Of a DNA stretch of 64,000 nucleotides, positions 56,686 through 64,000 are shown piece by piece (position 1 is the first letter of the stretch; each line of letters opens with the position of its first letter). The notes beneath the pieces were generated by a model, which made no database searches, was not told the origin of the DNA, and saw only the letters and a list, made by a program, of their open reading frames with translations. The stretch lies in NCBI RefSeq assembly GCF_001955695.1, contig NZ_CP019236.1, positions 4,650,001 to 4,714,000 of the forward strand. Reading direction: 5' to 3'. A program made the translations under genes and the position numbers. Origin of the DNA: Rhodoferax koreense. GTDB lineage: Bacteria > Pseudomonadota > Gammaproteobacteria > Burkholderiales > Burkholderiaceae_C.

Positions 56686-57630
56686 CTAGAACCCGTACAG
56701 CCTCGCAGGATTGGTGACAAGAATTTGTTCGCGTTCTTGCGCGGAAGTCCAGGAACCGAAGATATTGAGTTGGGCCCCGTCGTCAATCGGGTGGAAAGGC
56801 TCTGCGCCGTCGCGATCGCGCGGCACGCCGGGCCACGGACCGGTATGCGGCCAATCCGTGCCCCACAGCATGCGCTCCGGGTTCGCATCGATGAGCGCGC
56901 GGGCAATGGGTTCCAGATCTCGTCCGTCGGGCTGCTCGATGACCCGGTAAGGCGCCGAAAGCTTGATATACACCTTGCCGCTTCGGACGAGCGCCAGCAG
57001 TTCGCCAAGCCCCGTCTGTCGCAGTCCGGCGGTCGGGTCGGCGAGGCCGAAGTGGTCGACGACCAGAGGCACCGGCAATGCCTTCATGACATCGCTCAGA
57101 CCCGCAATGACATTCAGCGTCGTGTAGGTTTGAAGATGCCAGTCCATCTCTGCGGCCATCGCGGCAGCAGCGCGTATGCGAGCGGCCGCAAGTACCGGGT
57201 CCGTTTGCCCATATGACTGCAAATTGACCCGGAGCCCGCGGACACCCACGGCGTGCAGCTCATGAAGGAGCCCGGGTTCTGTGCCCTCGGGGACGACGGC
57301 AACGGCCCTGGCTTCGCGGCCCATGGCCCGCAGCGCCCGAAGGGAATCGATGACACATGCGTTGTCGTTGCCTTGCGGGCTGGCTTGCACGATGACCATC
57401 CGCTGGATGCCAATGCGGTCGTGCATGGCCAGCACATCACCGAGGCTCGCGATGGCTGGCGCGAACGTGCGGTCCTCTGCGAGCGGGTAACGCTCTCGCG
57501 GCCCGAAGATGTGCACATGGCAGTCGCATGCGTGTGGCGGTAGCGGGAAGCCAGGCCTGGAGTGGTGGGCGTCCAGAATGGGCCGCTCGCCCGGCAGGCC
57601 TGCATACGGCTCGAAGACATAACGTTTCAT
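56686..57630 (-). CDS. Amidohydrolase, 2-pyrone-4,6-dicarboxylate lactonase-like
   Basis: The 314-residue TIM-barrel hydrolase has the N-terminal metal motif CDCHVHIFGP near residue 34, VVDHFG at about 192 and WGTDWPHTGP near 258. These place it in the COG3618/LigI group of the amidohydrolase superfamily. LigI opens a pyrone lactone in lignin catabolism. Relatives act on sugar lactones such as galactarolactone. In this cluster with an enolase-superfamily enzyme and a carboxymuconolactone-decarboxylase-like protein, a lactone from an aromatic or sugar acid is the likely substrate. It starts 6 bases after the Bug receptor gene upstream. Confidence 0.85.
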   Translation of the reverse strand: MKRYVFEPYAGLPGERPILDAHHSRPGFPLPPHACDCHVHIFGPRERYPLAEDRTFAPAIASLGDVLAMHDRIGIQRMVIVQASPQGNDNACVIDSLRALRAMGREARAVAVVPEGTEPGLLHELHAVGVRGLRVNLQSYGQTDPVLAAARIRAAAAMAAEMDWHLQTYTTLNVIAGLSDVMKALPVPLVVDHFGLADPTAGLRQTGLGELLALVRSGKVYIKLSAPYRVIEQPDGRDLEPIARALIDANPERMLWGTDWPHTGPWPGVPRDRDGAEPFHPIDDGAQLNIFGSWTSAQEREQILVTNPARLYGF

Positions 57631-57636
57631 GGCTGG

Positions 57637-58617
57637 TCACTCGGCCTTGATGTCCGCATCTTTGATGAGCTTGCTCCACTTGGCATACTCGGTCTTGAGG
57701 TAGCGGTTGAACTGATCGGGCGTTTCGTCGACCAGCACAAATCCCTGCGTGGTCAGCTTTTCCTTGACTGCCGGGTCCGCGATCACGCGCCGTATTTCCG
57801 CATTGATCTTGTCCACCACCGCGGTGGGCGTGCCCGTGGGCGCCATGATGCCCAGCCAGGTTCCGATTTCGAAGCCAGGAATGCCCGACTCCGCGACGGT
57901 CGGCAGTCCAGCGGCAACGTCGACGCGTGCGGGACTGGTCACGGCGATGCCGCGCAGGCGTCCCGACTTGACGTGCGGCATGGCGGCCGAAGCGTTGGCG
58001 AACATCATCGGCAGCCTGCCACCGATGATTTCCGTCATCGCCGCCTGTTCGCCAGGGTAGGGAATGCTGGTGATTTTGGTGCCGGTCATCACGCTGAACA
58101 GCGCCCCCGCCATGTAGGGCGAAGTCCCGACGCCGCCGTTGCCATAGTCCAGGACGCCCGGCTTCGATTTCGCCAGTTCGATGATTTCAGGGACGGTGTT
58201 CGCCTTCAGGGCCGAACCCGCAACAAGCACCAATGGCGCGCTGCCGATCAGTGCAACGCCGGTGAAATCCTTCTGCGGGTCAAAGCTCTTGACCTTGTTG
58301 ATGATGGGCGCCACCGCCATCACGGTCTGGCTGCCAATCAACAGGGTGTAGCCGTCGGGTGCCGCGCGGGCAACTGCTTCCGCCGCAATCATCGACGCCG
58401 CGCCATTGCGGTTTTCGACGATGACCGGCTGCCCGATGTTCATGCTCTGCGCCACGATGCGCGCGACCGTATCCGGAGCGCCGCCAGGCGGTGAGCCCAC
58501 AATGAGTCGAATGGGCTTCGATGGGAAATCGGGCTGGGCACCCGCGGTGCCACCCAGCACTGAAAGCACGGAGAAAGCGGCCAGGGCCGCCATGTTTCGA
58601 CGACGATGAACAGTCAT
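57637..58617 (-). CDS. Bug-type solute receptor (tripartite tricarboxylate transporter, TctC-like)
   Basis: The 326-residue exported protein has a signal peptide (RRRNMAALAAFSVLSVLGGTAGA) and the Bug signatures FPSKPIRLIVGSPPGGAPDT and YGNGGVGTSPYMAG. Such receptors bind carboxylic acids and sometimes deliver them to a TctAB pair, which is missing here. It is the first of two such receptors in the cluster. Expansion of orphan Bug genes is typical for Burkholderiales. The ligand is probably the acid or lactone used by the cluster. Confidence 0.88.
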   Translation of the reverse strand: MTVHRRRNMAALAAFSVLSVLGGTAGAQPDFPSKPIRLIVGSPPGGAPDTVARIVAQSMNIGQPVIVENRNGAASMIAAEAVARAAPDGYTLLIGSQTVMAVAPIINKVKSFDPQKDFTGVALIGSAPLVLVAGSALKANTVPEIIELAKSKPGVLDYGNGGVGTSPYMAGALFSVMTGTKITSIPYPGEQAAMTEIIGGRLPMMFANASAAMPHVKSGRLRGIAVTSPARVDVAAGLPTVAESGIPGFEIGTWLGIMAPTGTPTAVVDKINAEIRRVIADPAVKEKLTTQGFVLVDETPDQFNRYLKTEYAKWSKLIKDADIKAE

Positions 58618-58649
58618 TGTGTTTGTCTCCTTCTAATTTCTGGCGGCGC

Positions 58650-59186
58650 TCACGGGCGGACCGCGGACGCCACGTCGCCATCGGTTCGCTGGACGTTGAG
58701 CAGGAAGGAAATGGTGGTGGCCAGCGCCAGAAAAGCGCAGAGTTCCGCCGTTCCTTGCTCGCCAAAGTGCGAAACGACCGAGGCAAAGGTACTGTCCTGC
58801 ACGCGCTTCGTTCTCTGCATTTCACTCGCGAAGGCCAGCGCCGCCGACAACGCTGGCGGTTGGTCCGGAACCAGCCCCTTCCTGATGCCATCCAGGCATT
58901 CCTGGGAAATGCCGGTCTCCAGGGCCTTTGCGGCATGGTTGTCCCATTGGTACCGGCATTGCTGCTCGCTGGCCACGCTCAGGAACACGGCCTCGAGCAC
59001 CTGTCGCGGTAATGCGCCATGCCACAGTTTTGTCGAGAGTTTCTCCACCATCTCCGCGACATCCGGGCTGGCCAGCAGCGTCGCGTAAGGACGGGGAAGC
59101 TTGCCCCTTCCCGACACGATGCGTTCATAGGCGTCGCGTTGCGCCAAGGGCAGGGCGTCGGGCGACGAAACCGGATATCGTTGCAT
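58650..59186 (-). CDS. Carboxymuconolactone decarboxylase family protein
   Basis: The 178-residue all-helical protein resembles the CMD/AhpD family: ASEQQCRYQWDNHAAKALETG carries the family His, but the usual CxxC pair is not seen. Without the redox pair it may be a decarboxylase or a lactone-handling enzyme rather than a peroxidase partner. It lies between two Bug receptor genes, 18 bases after the upstream one, in the same transcription unit. Confidence 0.8.
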   Translation of the reverse strand: MQRYPVSSPDALPLAQRDAYERIVSGRGKLPRPYATLLASPDVAEMVEKLSTKLWHGALPRQVLEAVFLSVASEQQCRYQWDNHAAKALETGISQECLDGIRKGLVPDQPPALSAALAFASEMQRTKRVQDSTFASVVSHFGEQGTAELCAFLALATTISFLLNVQRTDGDVASAVRP

Positions 59187-59204
59187 GGCGGTGCTCGATC
59201 GGCG

Positions 59205-60188
59205 TCAGGCGTTCGGCTTGATGTCGCCAGCCTTCACCACTTCGGCCCATTTGGCGATCTCGCCTTGGACGCGTGCGGAGAACTCCTGCGGCGTACTGCC
59301 CACGGGCACAAAGCCGGCTTCGATGAGCCGGGCACGCAGCGGTCCTGTCTTGACCAGTTGCGAAGCCGCCGCGCCCAGCCGGGCGACCGTCGCTTCGGGA
59401 AGACCTGCCTGGCCGATCAGGCCGAACAACGGGGTGGTGTCCACCTTCGGAAGGCCCGCTTCCGCGGTGGTCGGCACGTTGGGCAGCTGAGGCACGCGTT
59501 CCGGACTGGTAACCACCAGGGCCCGCACAGTCCCGGCCCGGATGTGCTCGAGCATCGTGGGCACGGTGGTGAATCCGAACTGCACATGCCCTGCAATCAG
59601 GTCCGTCAGCACGGTCGAACCGCCGCGGTACGGGATGTGCCGGATGTCGATGGACGCGGCCTGCCGGAGCTGCTCGCCAGCCAGGTGAGGCGCACTGCCG
59701 ATGCCGGCGGACCCATAGGTGAGGCTGCCCGGCTGGGCCTTCGCGAGCGCCAGAAATTCCTTGATGTCTTTCGCCGGCACGGCGGTGTGGGCAATCAGCA
59801 CCAGCGGCGCGGTGGCCATGAGGGAAATCGGCGTGAAGTCGCGCAGCGTGTCGTAGGGCAAGGCCTTGCCGAAAAGTCCCGGATTGATGACAAACGCCGT
59901 ATCGACGAAGCCCAGCGTCTGGCCGTCCGGCTTGGCCGAGGCGATCGCCTTGGTCCCGATCTGGGTCGCCGCGCCGCCCTTGTTCTCGACGATGAAGTTG
60001 CTCCCGAACTGCGGCTCGAGCGCCTGGCCAAGCATGCGGGCCAGGGCATCGGTCGCCGCCCCTGGCGGATACGGGACCACGATGCGCACGGGACCCGACG
60101 GATAGGCCTGGGCGCATGCATTCCAGGAGATGCCAGTCATGGCGGCGCTTGTGCCGGCGACGAAGAGGCGGCGCGTGAGGTTCTTCAT
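59205..60188 (-). CDS. Second Bug-type solute receptor (TctC-like)
   Basis: The 327-residue protein has a signal peptide with a basic RR start (LTRRLFVAGTSAAMTGISWNACA) and the Bug motifs PSGPVRIVVPYPPGAATDAL and YGSAGIGSAPHLAGEQL. It is clearly diverged from the receptor at 57637, so this is not a recent duplication. ATG 60188 has an AGGAGA site upstream. No TctA or TctB gene is in the window. Confidence 0.88.
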   Translation of the reverse strand: MKNLTRRLFVAGTSAAMTGISWNACAQAYPSGPVRIVVPYPPGAATDALARMLGQALEPQFGSNFIVENKGGAATQIGTKAIASAKPDGQTLGFVDTAFVINPGLFGKALPYDTLRDFTPISLMATAPLVLIAHTAVPAKDIKEFLALAKAQPGSLTYGSAGIGSAPHLAGEQLRQAASIDIRHIPYRGGSTVLTDLIAGHVQFGFTTVPTMLEHIRAGTVRALVVTSPERVPQLPNVPTTAEAGLPKVDTTPLFGLIGQAGLPEATVARLGAAASQLVKTGPLRARLIEAGFVPVGSTPQEFSARVQGEIAKWAEVVKAGDIKPNA

Positions 60189-60207
60189 GGTTGTCTCCTT
60201 GGCTTTT

Positions 60208-61317
60208 CTAGGCCTGCTCGCTTGCGGCCAGAATCTCGACATCGGGCTCTGCCCCCAGACCGGCGGCCGAAGCCAAGGTGAATGTGCCATTCACCAGTGG
60301 GATCGTGTCGCGGTACGGGGTAAAGGCCAGGTCGCAGAACAGCCGCTCGATGATGGTGTCCTGCTCCGCCGCGGCCAGCACGTGCAGCGTGGCGAGAAAG
60401 CCCGGGCCGAAGAACGCGGTCTGCGGAGAGAAGCGGACGCCGGGGTGGTTTGCGCAGGCCTCCGCGACCCTCTGGAGCGCTGTCACGCCACCACACTTGA
60501 TGGCGCTGGGCTGCACCCAGTCCACCGCCTGCTCCGTCACCATCCGGGTGAGCTCCAGCAGGTTCGAGGCGTTCTCGCCTGCCGCCACCGGAATCTGGCT
60601 GTCCTTGCGCAGCTGCTTCATGCCGTCCAGGTCCTCCGGGGGCCAGATCGGCTCCTCGATCCAGAATGGGTCGGAGGTCGCCATCGCGCGGACTTCCGCG
60701 AGCGCGTTGGCGGTCGTCCAGGCGCAGTTCGTGTCCACCATCAGGGGCATCCCGCGCGGCATGGCCGCACGGGCGATGGCGACGGCCTCGGCCGTGCGTT
60801 CATGCAGCTTGACCTGTGTGAAGCCCGCGTCGATGGCCTTGCCGACGTTGGTTTCCAGGTGCTCGCGGTTGCCGTAGTACTGCAGCAGCGATGCGTAGGC
60901 CGCAATCCGGGTCCTTTTCGCGCCTCCCAGAAGCTCGTACAGCGGCACCCCCTCCAGCTTGCCGCGCAGGTCCCACAGGGCAATGTCCAGACCGCTGAGC
61001 GCGTGCAGCACGGGCCCTGAGCGGCCCAAGTTGTGCAGCATGCGTTCGAGCGAGGAAGTCAACTGGCGGTCGGTCGCGTCCTTGCCAAGCGCCAGCGGCT
61101 CGACGCGGTGACGGACCAGGGCGCAGACGGCGTCCAAGTCGGCGGCGTAGGCTTCGCCCCAGCCGACCATACCGTTTCCAAGTTCGACGCGCATCCAGAT
61201 GCTGTCCAGCGTGGTCCGCGATTTGCCAGCGAACAAGGGCGCCGGCGCGCCGTGGTTGAAGGGCAGGCGCACCTTGAAGCATTGGATGGCTGCGATGGCG
61301 GTGTTGGACGATGTCAT
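60208..61317 (-). CDS. Mandelate racemase/muconate lactonizing enzyme family protein
   Basis: The 369-residue enolase-superfamily enzyme has a capping domain and a barrel with a Lys in TQVKLHER (about residue 165) and metal ligands in MVDTNCAWT (Asp, about 195), FWIEEPIWPPED (Glu, about 220) and AAGENASN (Glu, about 246). It abstracts a proton next to a carboxylate and may cycloisomerise, racemise or dehydrate an acid sugar or muconate. It is the first gene of the minus-strand cluster, divergent from the LysR regulator. Confidence 0.87.
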   Translation of the reverse strand: MTSSNTAIAAIQCFKVRLPFNHGAPAPLFAGKSRTTLDSIWMRVELGNGMVGWGEAYAADLDAVCALVRHRVEPLALGKDATDRQLTSSLERMLHNLGRSGPVLHALSGLDIALWDLRGKLEGVPLYELLGGAKRTRIAAYASLLQYYGNREHLETNVGKAIDAGFTQVKLHERTAEAVAIARAAMPRGMPLMVDTNCAWTTANALAEVRAMATSDPFWIEEPIWPPEDLDGMKQLRKDSQIPVAAGENASNLLELTRMVTEQAVDWVQPSAIKCGGVTALQRVAEACANHPGVRFSPQTAFFGPGFLATLHVLAAAEQDTIIERLFCDLAFTPYRDTIPLVNGTFTLASAAGLGAEPDVEILAASEQA

Positions 61318-61377
61318 TGGCCGGCATCTTCACCGCATAAATCCATGCGGTCAAATGCATAGATATACTGGTTTCAT
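61318..61377. promoter_or_regulatory. Divergent promoter region of the catabolic cluster and its LysR regulator
   Basis: Sixty AT-richer bases separate the enolase-superfamily gene from the LysR gene. TTCATATGAA at 61373-61382 is a perfect 10-base palindrome at the LysR start, and ATGCATAGATATACTGG lies next to it. LysR proteins commonly bind such divergent regions and control both sides. Confidence 0.5.
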
Positions 61378-62268
61378 ATGAAAATCAATATGAAAAATCG
61401 GGAGATGCAACTGCTGTGGGAACTGGGGCGCACCGGCTCCGTGACCAAGGCGGCGGACCGGGTGGCGATGTCCCAGCCAGCCGCGAGCGCGCTCATCCGG
61501 ACCCTCGAAGAGCGGCTGGGGTTTCCCCTTTTCGTTCGGGAGAAAAGGCGTCTGACGTTCACCGCGAAGGGCCGCGCCCTCCTGCCGGAAATCGCCAACA
61601 TCCTGGCCGCGCAGGACAGCTTGAACCGGCTGGCGAGCACGCTGAGGACCGATGCCACGCCGAGGGTGGTGATCGGCAGTGTGGCATCGGTCGCGGCGAC
61701 GATTCTCCCTTCGGGCGTCGAGCGGCTTTGTCGCTCGCTGCCTGGCGCCGCGGTTTCGGTGCGCACAGCCATGTCGATGGAAATTGCCAACATGGTGGCG
61801 GAGCAGCGTGTCGATTTCGGGGTGGTGGTCGACGAGGCGGGGCCGGACGGCCCGGGCCGTCTGCAGGTCGCACCGTTGCATCTGTGCTGCCTGGTCGCGC
61901 CGACGCATGCCTTCAGCGCTCTGAAGACTGTGACGGTGGAGGATCTCGCCACGCACAAGTACGTTGCGCTGGCGCGGCAGTTCAAGATCGGCGCGGCCAC
62001 CGCCAACCTCTTCGAGAGCGCCGGCCACGGCTTTGCGCCCGCGGTCGAGGTCATGCAGTTCTCCACCGCCTGTGCTTTCGTCAGCGCCGGATGGGGCGTC
62101 GGCATTCTGGACAGCCTGAGCGCGAAATATGCAGCGAACTTCGGCCTGGCGACGGTGCCGGTGGAAGGCGAGATCAGTCTCGGCGTTGCCCTGCTTTGGT
62201 CGCCAGACAGCAGCCTGGGCGCGCATGCCAGTGATTTCGCCGACGGACTCACGGCGGCGTTCGGGTGA
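61378..62268 (+). CDS. LysR family transcriptional regulator
   Basis: The 296-residue regulator has an N-terminal winged helix (MQLLWELGRTGSVTKAADRV, PAASALIRTLEERLGFPLF) and a substrate-binding domain from about residue 92. It probably senses the cluster's substrate or an intermediate and activates the divergent genes. Starts at 61378 and 61390 are both possible; the second fits family length slightly better. Confidence 0.88.
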   Translation: MKINMKNREMQLLWELGRTGSVTKAADRVAMSQPAASALIRTLEERLGFPLFVREKRRLTFTAKGRALLPEIANILAAQDSLNRLASTLRTDATPRVVIGSVASVAATILPSGVERLCRSLPGAAVSVRTAMSMEIANMVAEQRVDFGVVVDEAGPDGPGRLQVAPLHLCCLVAPTHAFSALKTVTVEDLATHKYVALARQFKIGAATANLFESAGHGFAPAVEVMQFSTACAFVSAGWGVGILDSLSAKYAANFGLATVPVEGEISLGVALLWSPDSSLGAHASDFADGLTAAFG

Positions 62269-62710
62269 AGGGGGACGTGGGTACCTTCGGTGGCGGTGTT
62301 TGGAGCGGCACACCCACGTATGGCATACCTGTTTGCGAACAAGCGCGGCACACGTTTGAAGTGCTGGCACCTTCATGCGCCCAATAAGTGAGCGCTTCTT
62401 CGATCGGCCCGTTGGTCGCTCAGTTCGCCGAAGTCATAGCCGATGCATCGCACCATCGGACGCGTCCAGCTTCGAAGCGGTCAATACAGGAAGGTTCTCG
62501 GTCCAGACCGGGCCACTGCTGTTGACCACCGCACTGATGTCCTCCGTCTGGCGCAGGCTGTTGCCGGTGCTCACGGAACAGCCAGAGCAGATCACCGACC
62601 TGAAACGGCCATTCAAAAGGTTTCGCTGGCGGCATCCAGGCGAGTCCGGCGCGGGTTACCCAGGGACGGGCTTCGTCGACGTCGACCGTGCAGCGCGCGG
62701 TCACGGCCAT
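62269..62710. other. Region without a recognised gene, probably recombined DNA
   Basis: About 440 bases between the LysR gene and the transposase remnant. Open frames exist on both strands (up to 155 codons on plus, 135 on minus), but none matches a family I know. The minus frame is a continuation of the broken transposase. The near-repeat TTTGAAGTGCTGGCAC at 62355-62370 lies here. It is most likely decayed mobile-element or island DNA. Confidence 0.4.
62355..62370 (+). repeat. Copy 2 of the 16-base near-repeat flanking the catabolic cluster
   Basis: TTTGAAGTGCTGGCAC differs at one base from the copy at 56482-56497. The two copies are in the same orientation and bracket the whole catabolic cluster and its regulator. 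Confidence 0.35.
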
Positions 62711-62827
62711 GGCGTCACTGAAGGCGCCGTTGCGGCAAAGCTCCTTGATGGGCATGCCTGCCTCGGCTTGCCGCAGGAACCCAATGATCTGTTCCTCGCT
62801 GAATCTGCTCTTCTTCCTATCCGTCAT
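62711..62827 (-). pseudogene. IS3-family transposase OrfA remnant
   Basis: The first 39 codons (KKSRFSEEQIIGFLRQAEAG, then MPIKELCRNGAFSDA) match the N-terminal helix-turn-helix of OrfA in IS3-family (IS407-like) elements. The frame then loses similarity. The rest of orfA and all of orfB are missing. An inverted repeat AGGGGGCA/TGCCCCCT lies about 50 bases upstream of its start and could be the old element end. Confidence 0.8.
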
Positions 62828-62971
62828 TCTCCGGGCGGTTGACGGCCTTTGCGAACTTTAGGTCGGTACGGCTGAGAGGGGGCAGTCACTTTACCTGTGC
62901 CCCCTGCGGCAGGTCAGCGCCAGCGATCTGCTCGCCCTCAGTCTGCGCTGGCGCAACGACTGAGCGACTCA

Positions 62972-63205
62972 TTATTGCTGGGCGGACTCGATCGAATACC
63001 GATCAACAGTCGCCCCCAGCAGAGCCGGAAGAGGCACCTGTAAGCCCTCCGAGATCTTCAACAACACCGTCAGCGACGGTTGGTTTTGGCCGACCTCCAT
63101 CTTGGCCACGAACGTCCTATTGACGCCACATCGATGCGCCAATTCTTCTTGCGATACCCCCAACGCATTGCGCCGCGCTCGGAGTTCGGCCGCGAAGGCT
63201 CTCAT
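62972..63205 (-). CDS. Small XRE-family transcriptional regulator
   Basis: The 77-residue protein is a single Cro/CI-type helix-turn-helix (RARRNALGVSQEELAHRCGV, then KMEVGQNQPSLTVLLKISEG). ATG 63205 gives a normal domain start, and longer frames would cross the divergent gene. It probably represses its own promoter and the small secreted protein opposite. Two adjacent perfect palindromes upstream are good operator candidates. Proteins of this size occur in phage, ICE and toxin-antitoxin settings. Confidence 0.87.
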   Translation of the reverse strand: MRAFAAELRARRNALGVSQEELAHRCGVNRTFVAKMEVGQNQPSLTVLLKISEGLQVPLPALLGATVDRYSIESAQQ

Positions 63206-63253
63206 CAGCGGAAGATTTTGGGTAGACGTGCGCACCCCGCAACTTTCGATGCC

Positions 63254-63281
63254 TTGAACCACAAATGCACCACCATATATG
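63254..63281 (+). promoter_or_regulatory. Candidate promoter towards the small secreted protein
   Basis: TTGAAC at 63254-63259 and TATATG at 63276-63281 have a 16-base spacing, a fair sigma-70 match. The -10 part lies within the palindrome ACCATATATGGT, so a regulator bound there would block it. Confidence 0.45.
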
Positions 63282-63296
63282 GTACAAACTAGTTTG
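63272..63296. promoter_or_regulatory. Two adjacent perfect 12-base palindromes, probable operators
   Basis: ACCATATATGGT (63272-63283) and CAAACTAGTTTG (63285-63296) are both perfect palindromes, one base apart, in the gap between the XRE gene and the divergent small gene. The position suits autoregulation. Their cores differ, so they may bind one protein with different affinity or two proteins. Confidence 0.6.
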
Positions 63297-63343
63297 CGGA
63301 TTTCCTTAGTGGAAATCGGTACCTGAGTAACGAGAGATACCCC

Positions 63344-63655
63344 ATGAAACTCAAACGGCACTGGGCCCTGCTTCTTCCCGCGATCCCCTTCGTAGCATTC
63401 AACGCGGTTGCTCAGCCAACGTTGGACGCTGTGGAAACTTTTATCCAACATCCGAACCAATGCTCGGTCTACATCGGCGGACCAGATCGCGTAGCTGATG
63501 GGGCCGACCGGGAGTACGGCGCCGCACTGGCTGCTGCGGTGTCCACTTTCGGCGGGTCAGTCGAAGCCGCACTCTCGCAAATCCGCACAGCATGCTTGGC
63601 CAAACCGGGCATGTCCACAGCGCCAGAGGGACCTAAGTCACCCGCTTCACCGTGA
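63344..63655 (+). CDS. Small secreted protein of unknown function
   Basis: The 103-residue product has a signal peptide (residues 1-23: basic start, LLLPAIPFVAF core, ending NAVAQ). The mature part has two Cys (PNQCSV and IRTACL) that could form a disulfide, and a Pro/Ser-rich end. No family was recognised. It is divergent from the XRE regulator and shares its control region. Function is unknown. Confidence 0.6.
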   Translation: MKLKRHWALLLPAIPFVAFNAVAQPTLDAVETFIQHPNQCSVYIGGPDRVADGADREYGAALAAAVSTFGGSVEAALSQIRTACLAKPGMSTAPEGPKSPASP

Positions 63656-63806
63656 TCGACGGTCAGACCGTCATCTTTGTTGTCAAAGCTACTTCGGGGT
63701 AAGCGTGGTTACGCGCGCCCCAAGGCAGGCTGCCGCCCGCCATCAGGCTTATTCGACTCGGTTGAAGGCACGTCATCTCGCACGCCCTGATTTATATGGA
63801 TTAGCC

Positions 63807-64000
63807 ATGTCCCACACTTGCTTTCGCGTCCTCCCTAGGCTGTTGTTCTGGTCACGCCTGACACCCTTCATCGCACTCCTGGTAGCGGGGGCCCTCATGT
63901 TGGTGAAGTACCTCGACCCAGCTCCCACTCAGGCGAATGTCGAGCAGGCTTTCAATGGATTCAAGACGCGCAACATCGAGTTCCCAGTTGGGTTGACCGC
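63807..64000 (+). CDS. Start of a membrane-anchored protein (partial)
   Basis: An open frame from ATG 63807 runs to the window edge (64 codons). It has one hydrophobic segment (LTPFIALLVAGALMLVKYL, about residues 18-36), then a soluble part with EQAFNGFKTRNIEFPVG. It may be a signal-anchored envelope protein of the island. Too little is visible to assign a family. Confidence 0.5.
   Translation, partial: MSHTCFRVLPRLLFWSRLTPFIALLVAGALMLVKYLDPAPTQANVEQAFNGFKTRNIEFPVGLT

Noticed and set aside
62375..62842. Plus-strand 155-codon frame opposite the transposase remnant
   Set aside because: No family match, no clear ribosome binding site, and it overlaps the recognisable OrfA fragment on the other strand.

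Overview
The window looks like chromosomal DNA of a beta-proteobacterium of the order Burkholderiales, most probably the family Comamonadaceae (Variovorax/Polaromonas/Rhodoferax-like). The signs are high GC coding DNA, the gene order dusB-fis-purH, a proteobacterial XrtA/PEP-CTERM exopolysaccharide locus, a fused MrpA/B antiporter operon and two Bug-type solute receptors. Genus and species cannot be fixed from the sequence alone.

Positions 1-28400 hold an exosortase A (XrtA) exopolysaccharide locus. A long minus-strand operon runs from about 23650 down to 4743: export lipoprotein, chain-length protein, tyrosine autokinase, outer-membrane protein, ATPase, UDP-GlcNAc 2-epimerase, polysaccharide deacetylase, FemAB-like protein, glycosyltransferase, exosortase A/EpsI, nucleotide-sugar dehydrogenase, glycosyltransferase, amidotransferase, glycosyltransferase and O-glycosylation ligase. 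Many of these genes overlap by 4 bases. On the left are a flippase end, another glycosyltransferase, an asparagine-synthase-like protein without the N-terminal cysteine, and a secreted beta-helix protein. On the right are a VAO-type flavoprotein, a PEP-CTERM substrate behind a near-consensus sigma-54 promoter, a low-molecular-weight tyrosine phosphatase and a UDP-glucuronate epimerase. Together they would make, modify and export a polysaccharide and sort a PEP-CTERM protein to the surface. The usual regulators PrsK/PrsR, the TPR protein PrsT and the initiating sugar transferase are not in this window.

Positions 28500-54460 are mostly core genome: a six-gene Mrp (Pha-type) cation/proton antiporter operon, an MFS transporter, galactarate dehydratase, DinB protein, a protease/FHA gene pair, a ComEA-like protein, purH-fis-dusB, a DedA-like protein, a pseudouridine synthase, a second-type infA with two small unknown proteins, ychF, a MOSC protein, a UbiH-like hydroxylase, a DsbC-like protein, an M61 peptidase, an enoyl-CoA hydratase and a tRNA-Met. 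Three of these genes (FHA, purH, pseudouridine synthase) are each broken by a single missing base. That suggests assembly indels at least as much as real mutation.

Positions 54460-64000 look accessory. A tyrosine integrase sits directly behind tRNA-Met. It is followed by a catabolic cluster (LigI-like lactonase, two Bug receptors, a carboxymuconolactone-decarboxylase-like protein, an enolase-superfamily enzyme and a divergent LysR regulator), then an IS3-type remnant, a small XRE regulator with two adjacent 12-bp palindromes, a small secreted protein and a partial membrane protein at the window edge. No right attachment site was seen, so the island probably continues past the window.

No CRISPR array, rRNA or complete insertion sequence was seen.
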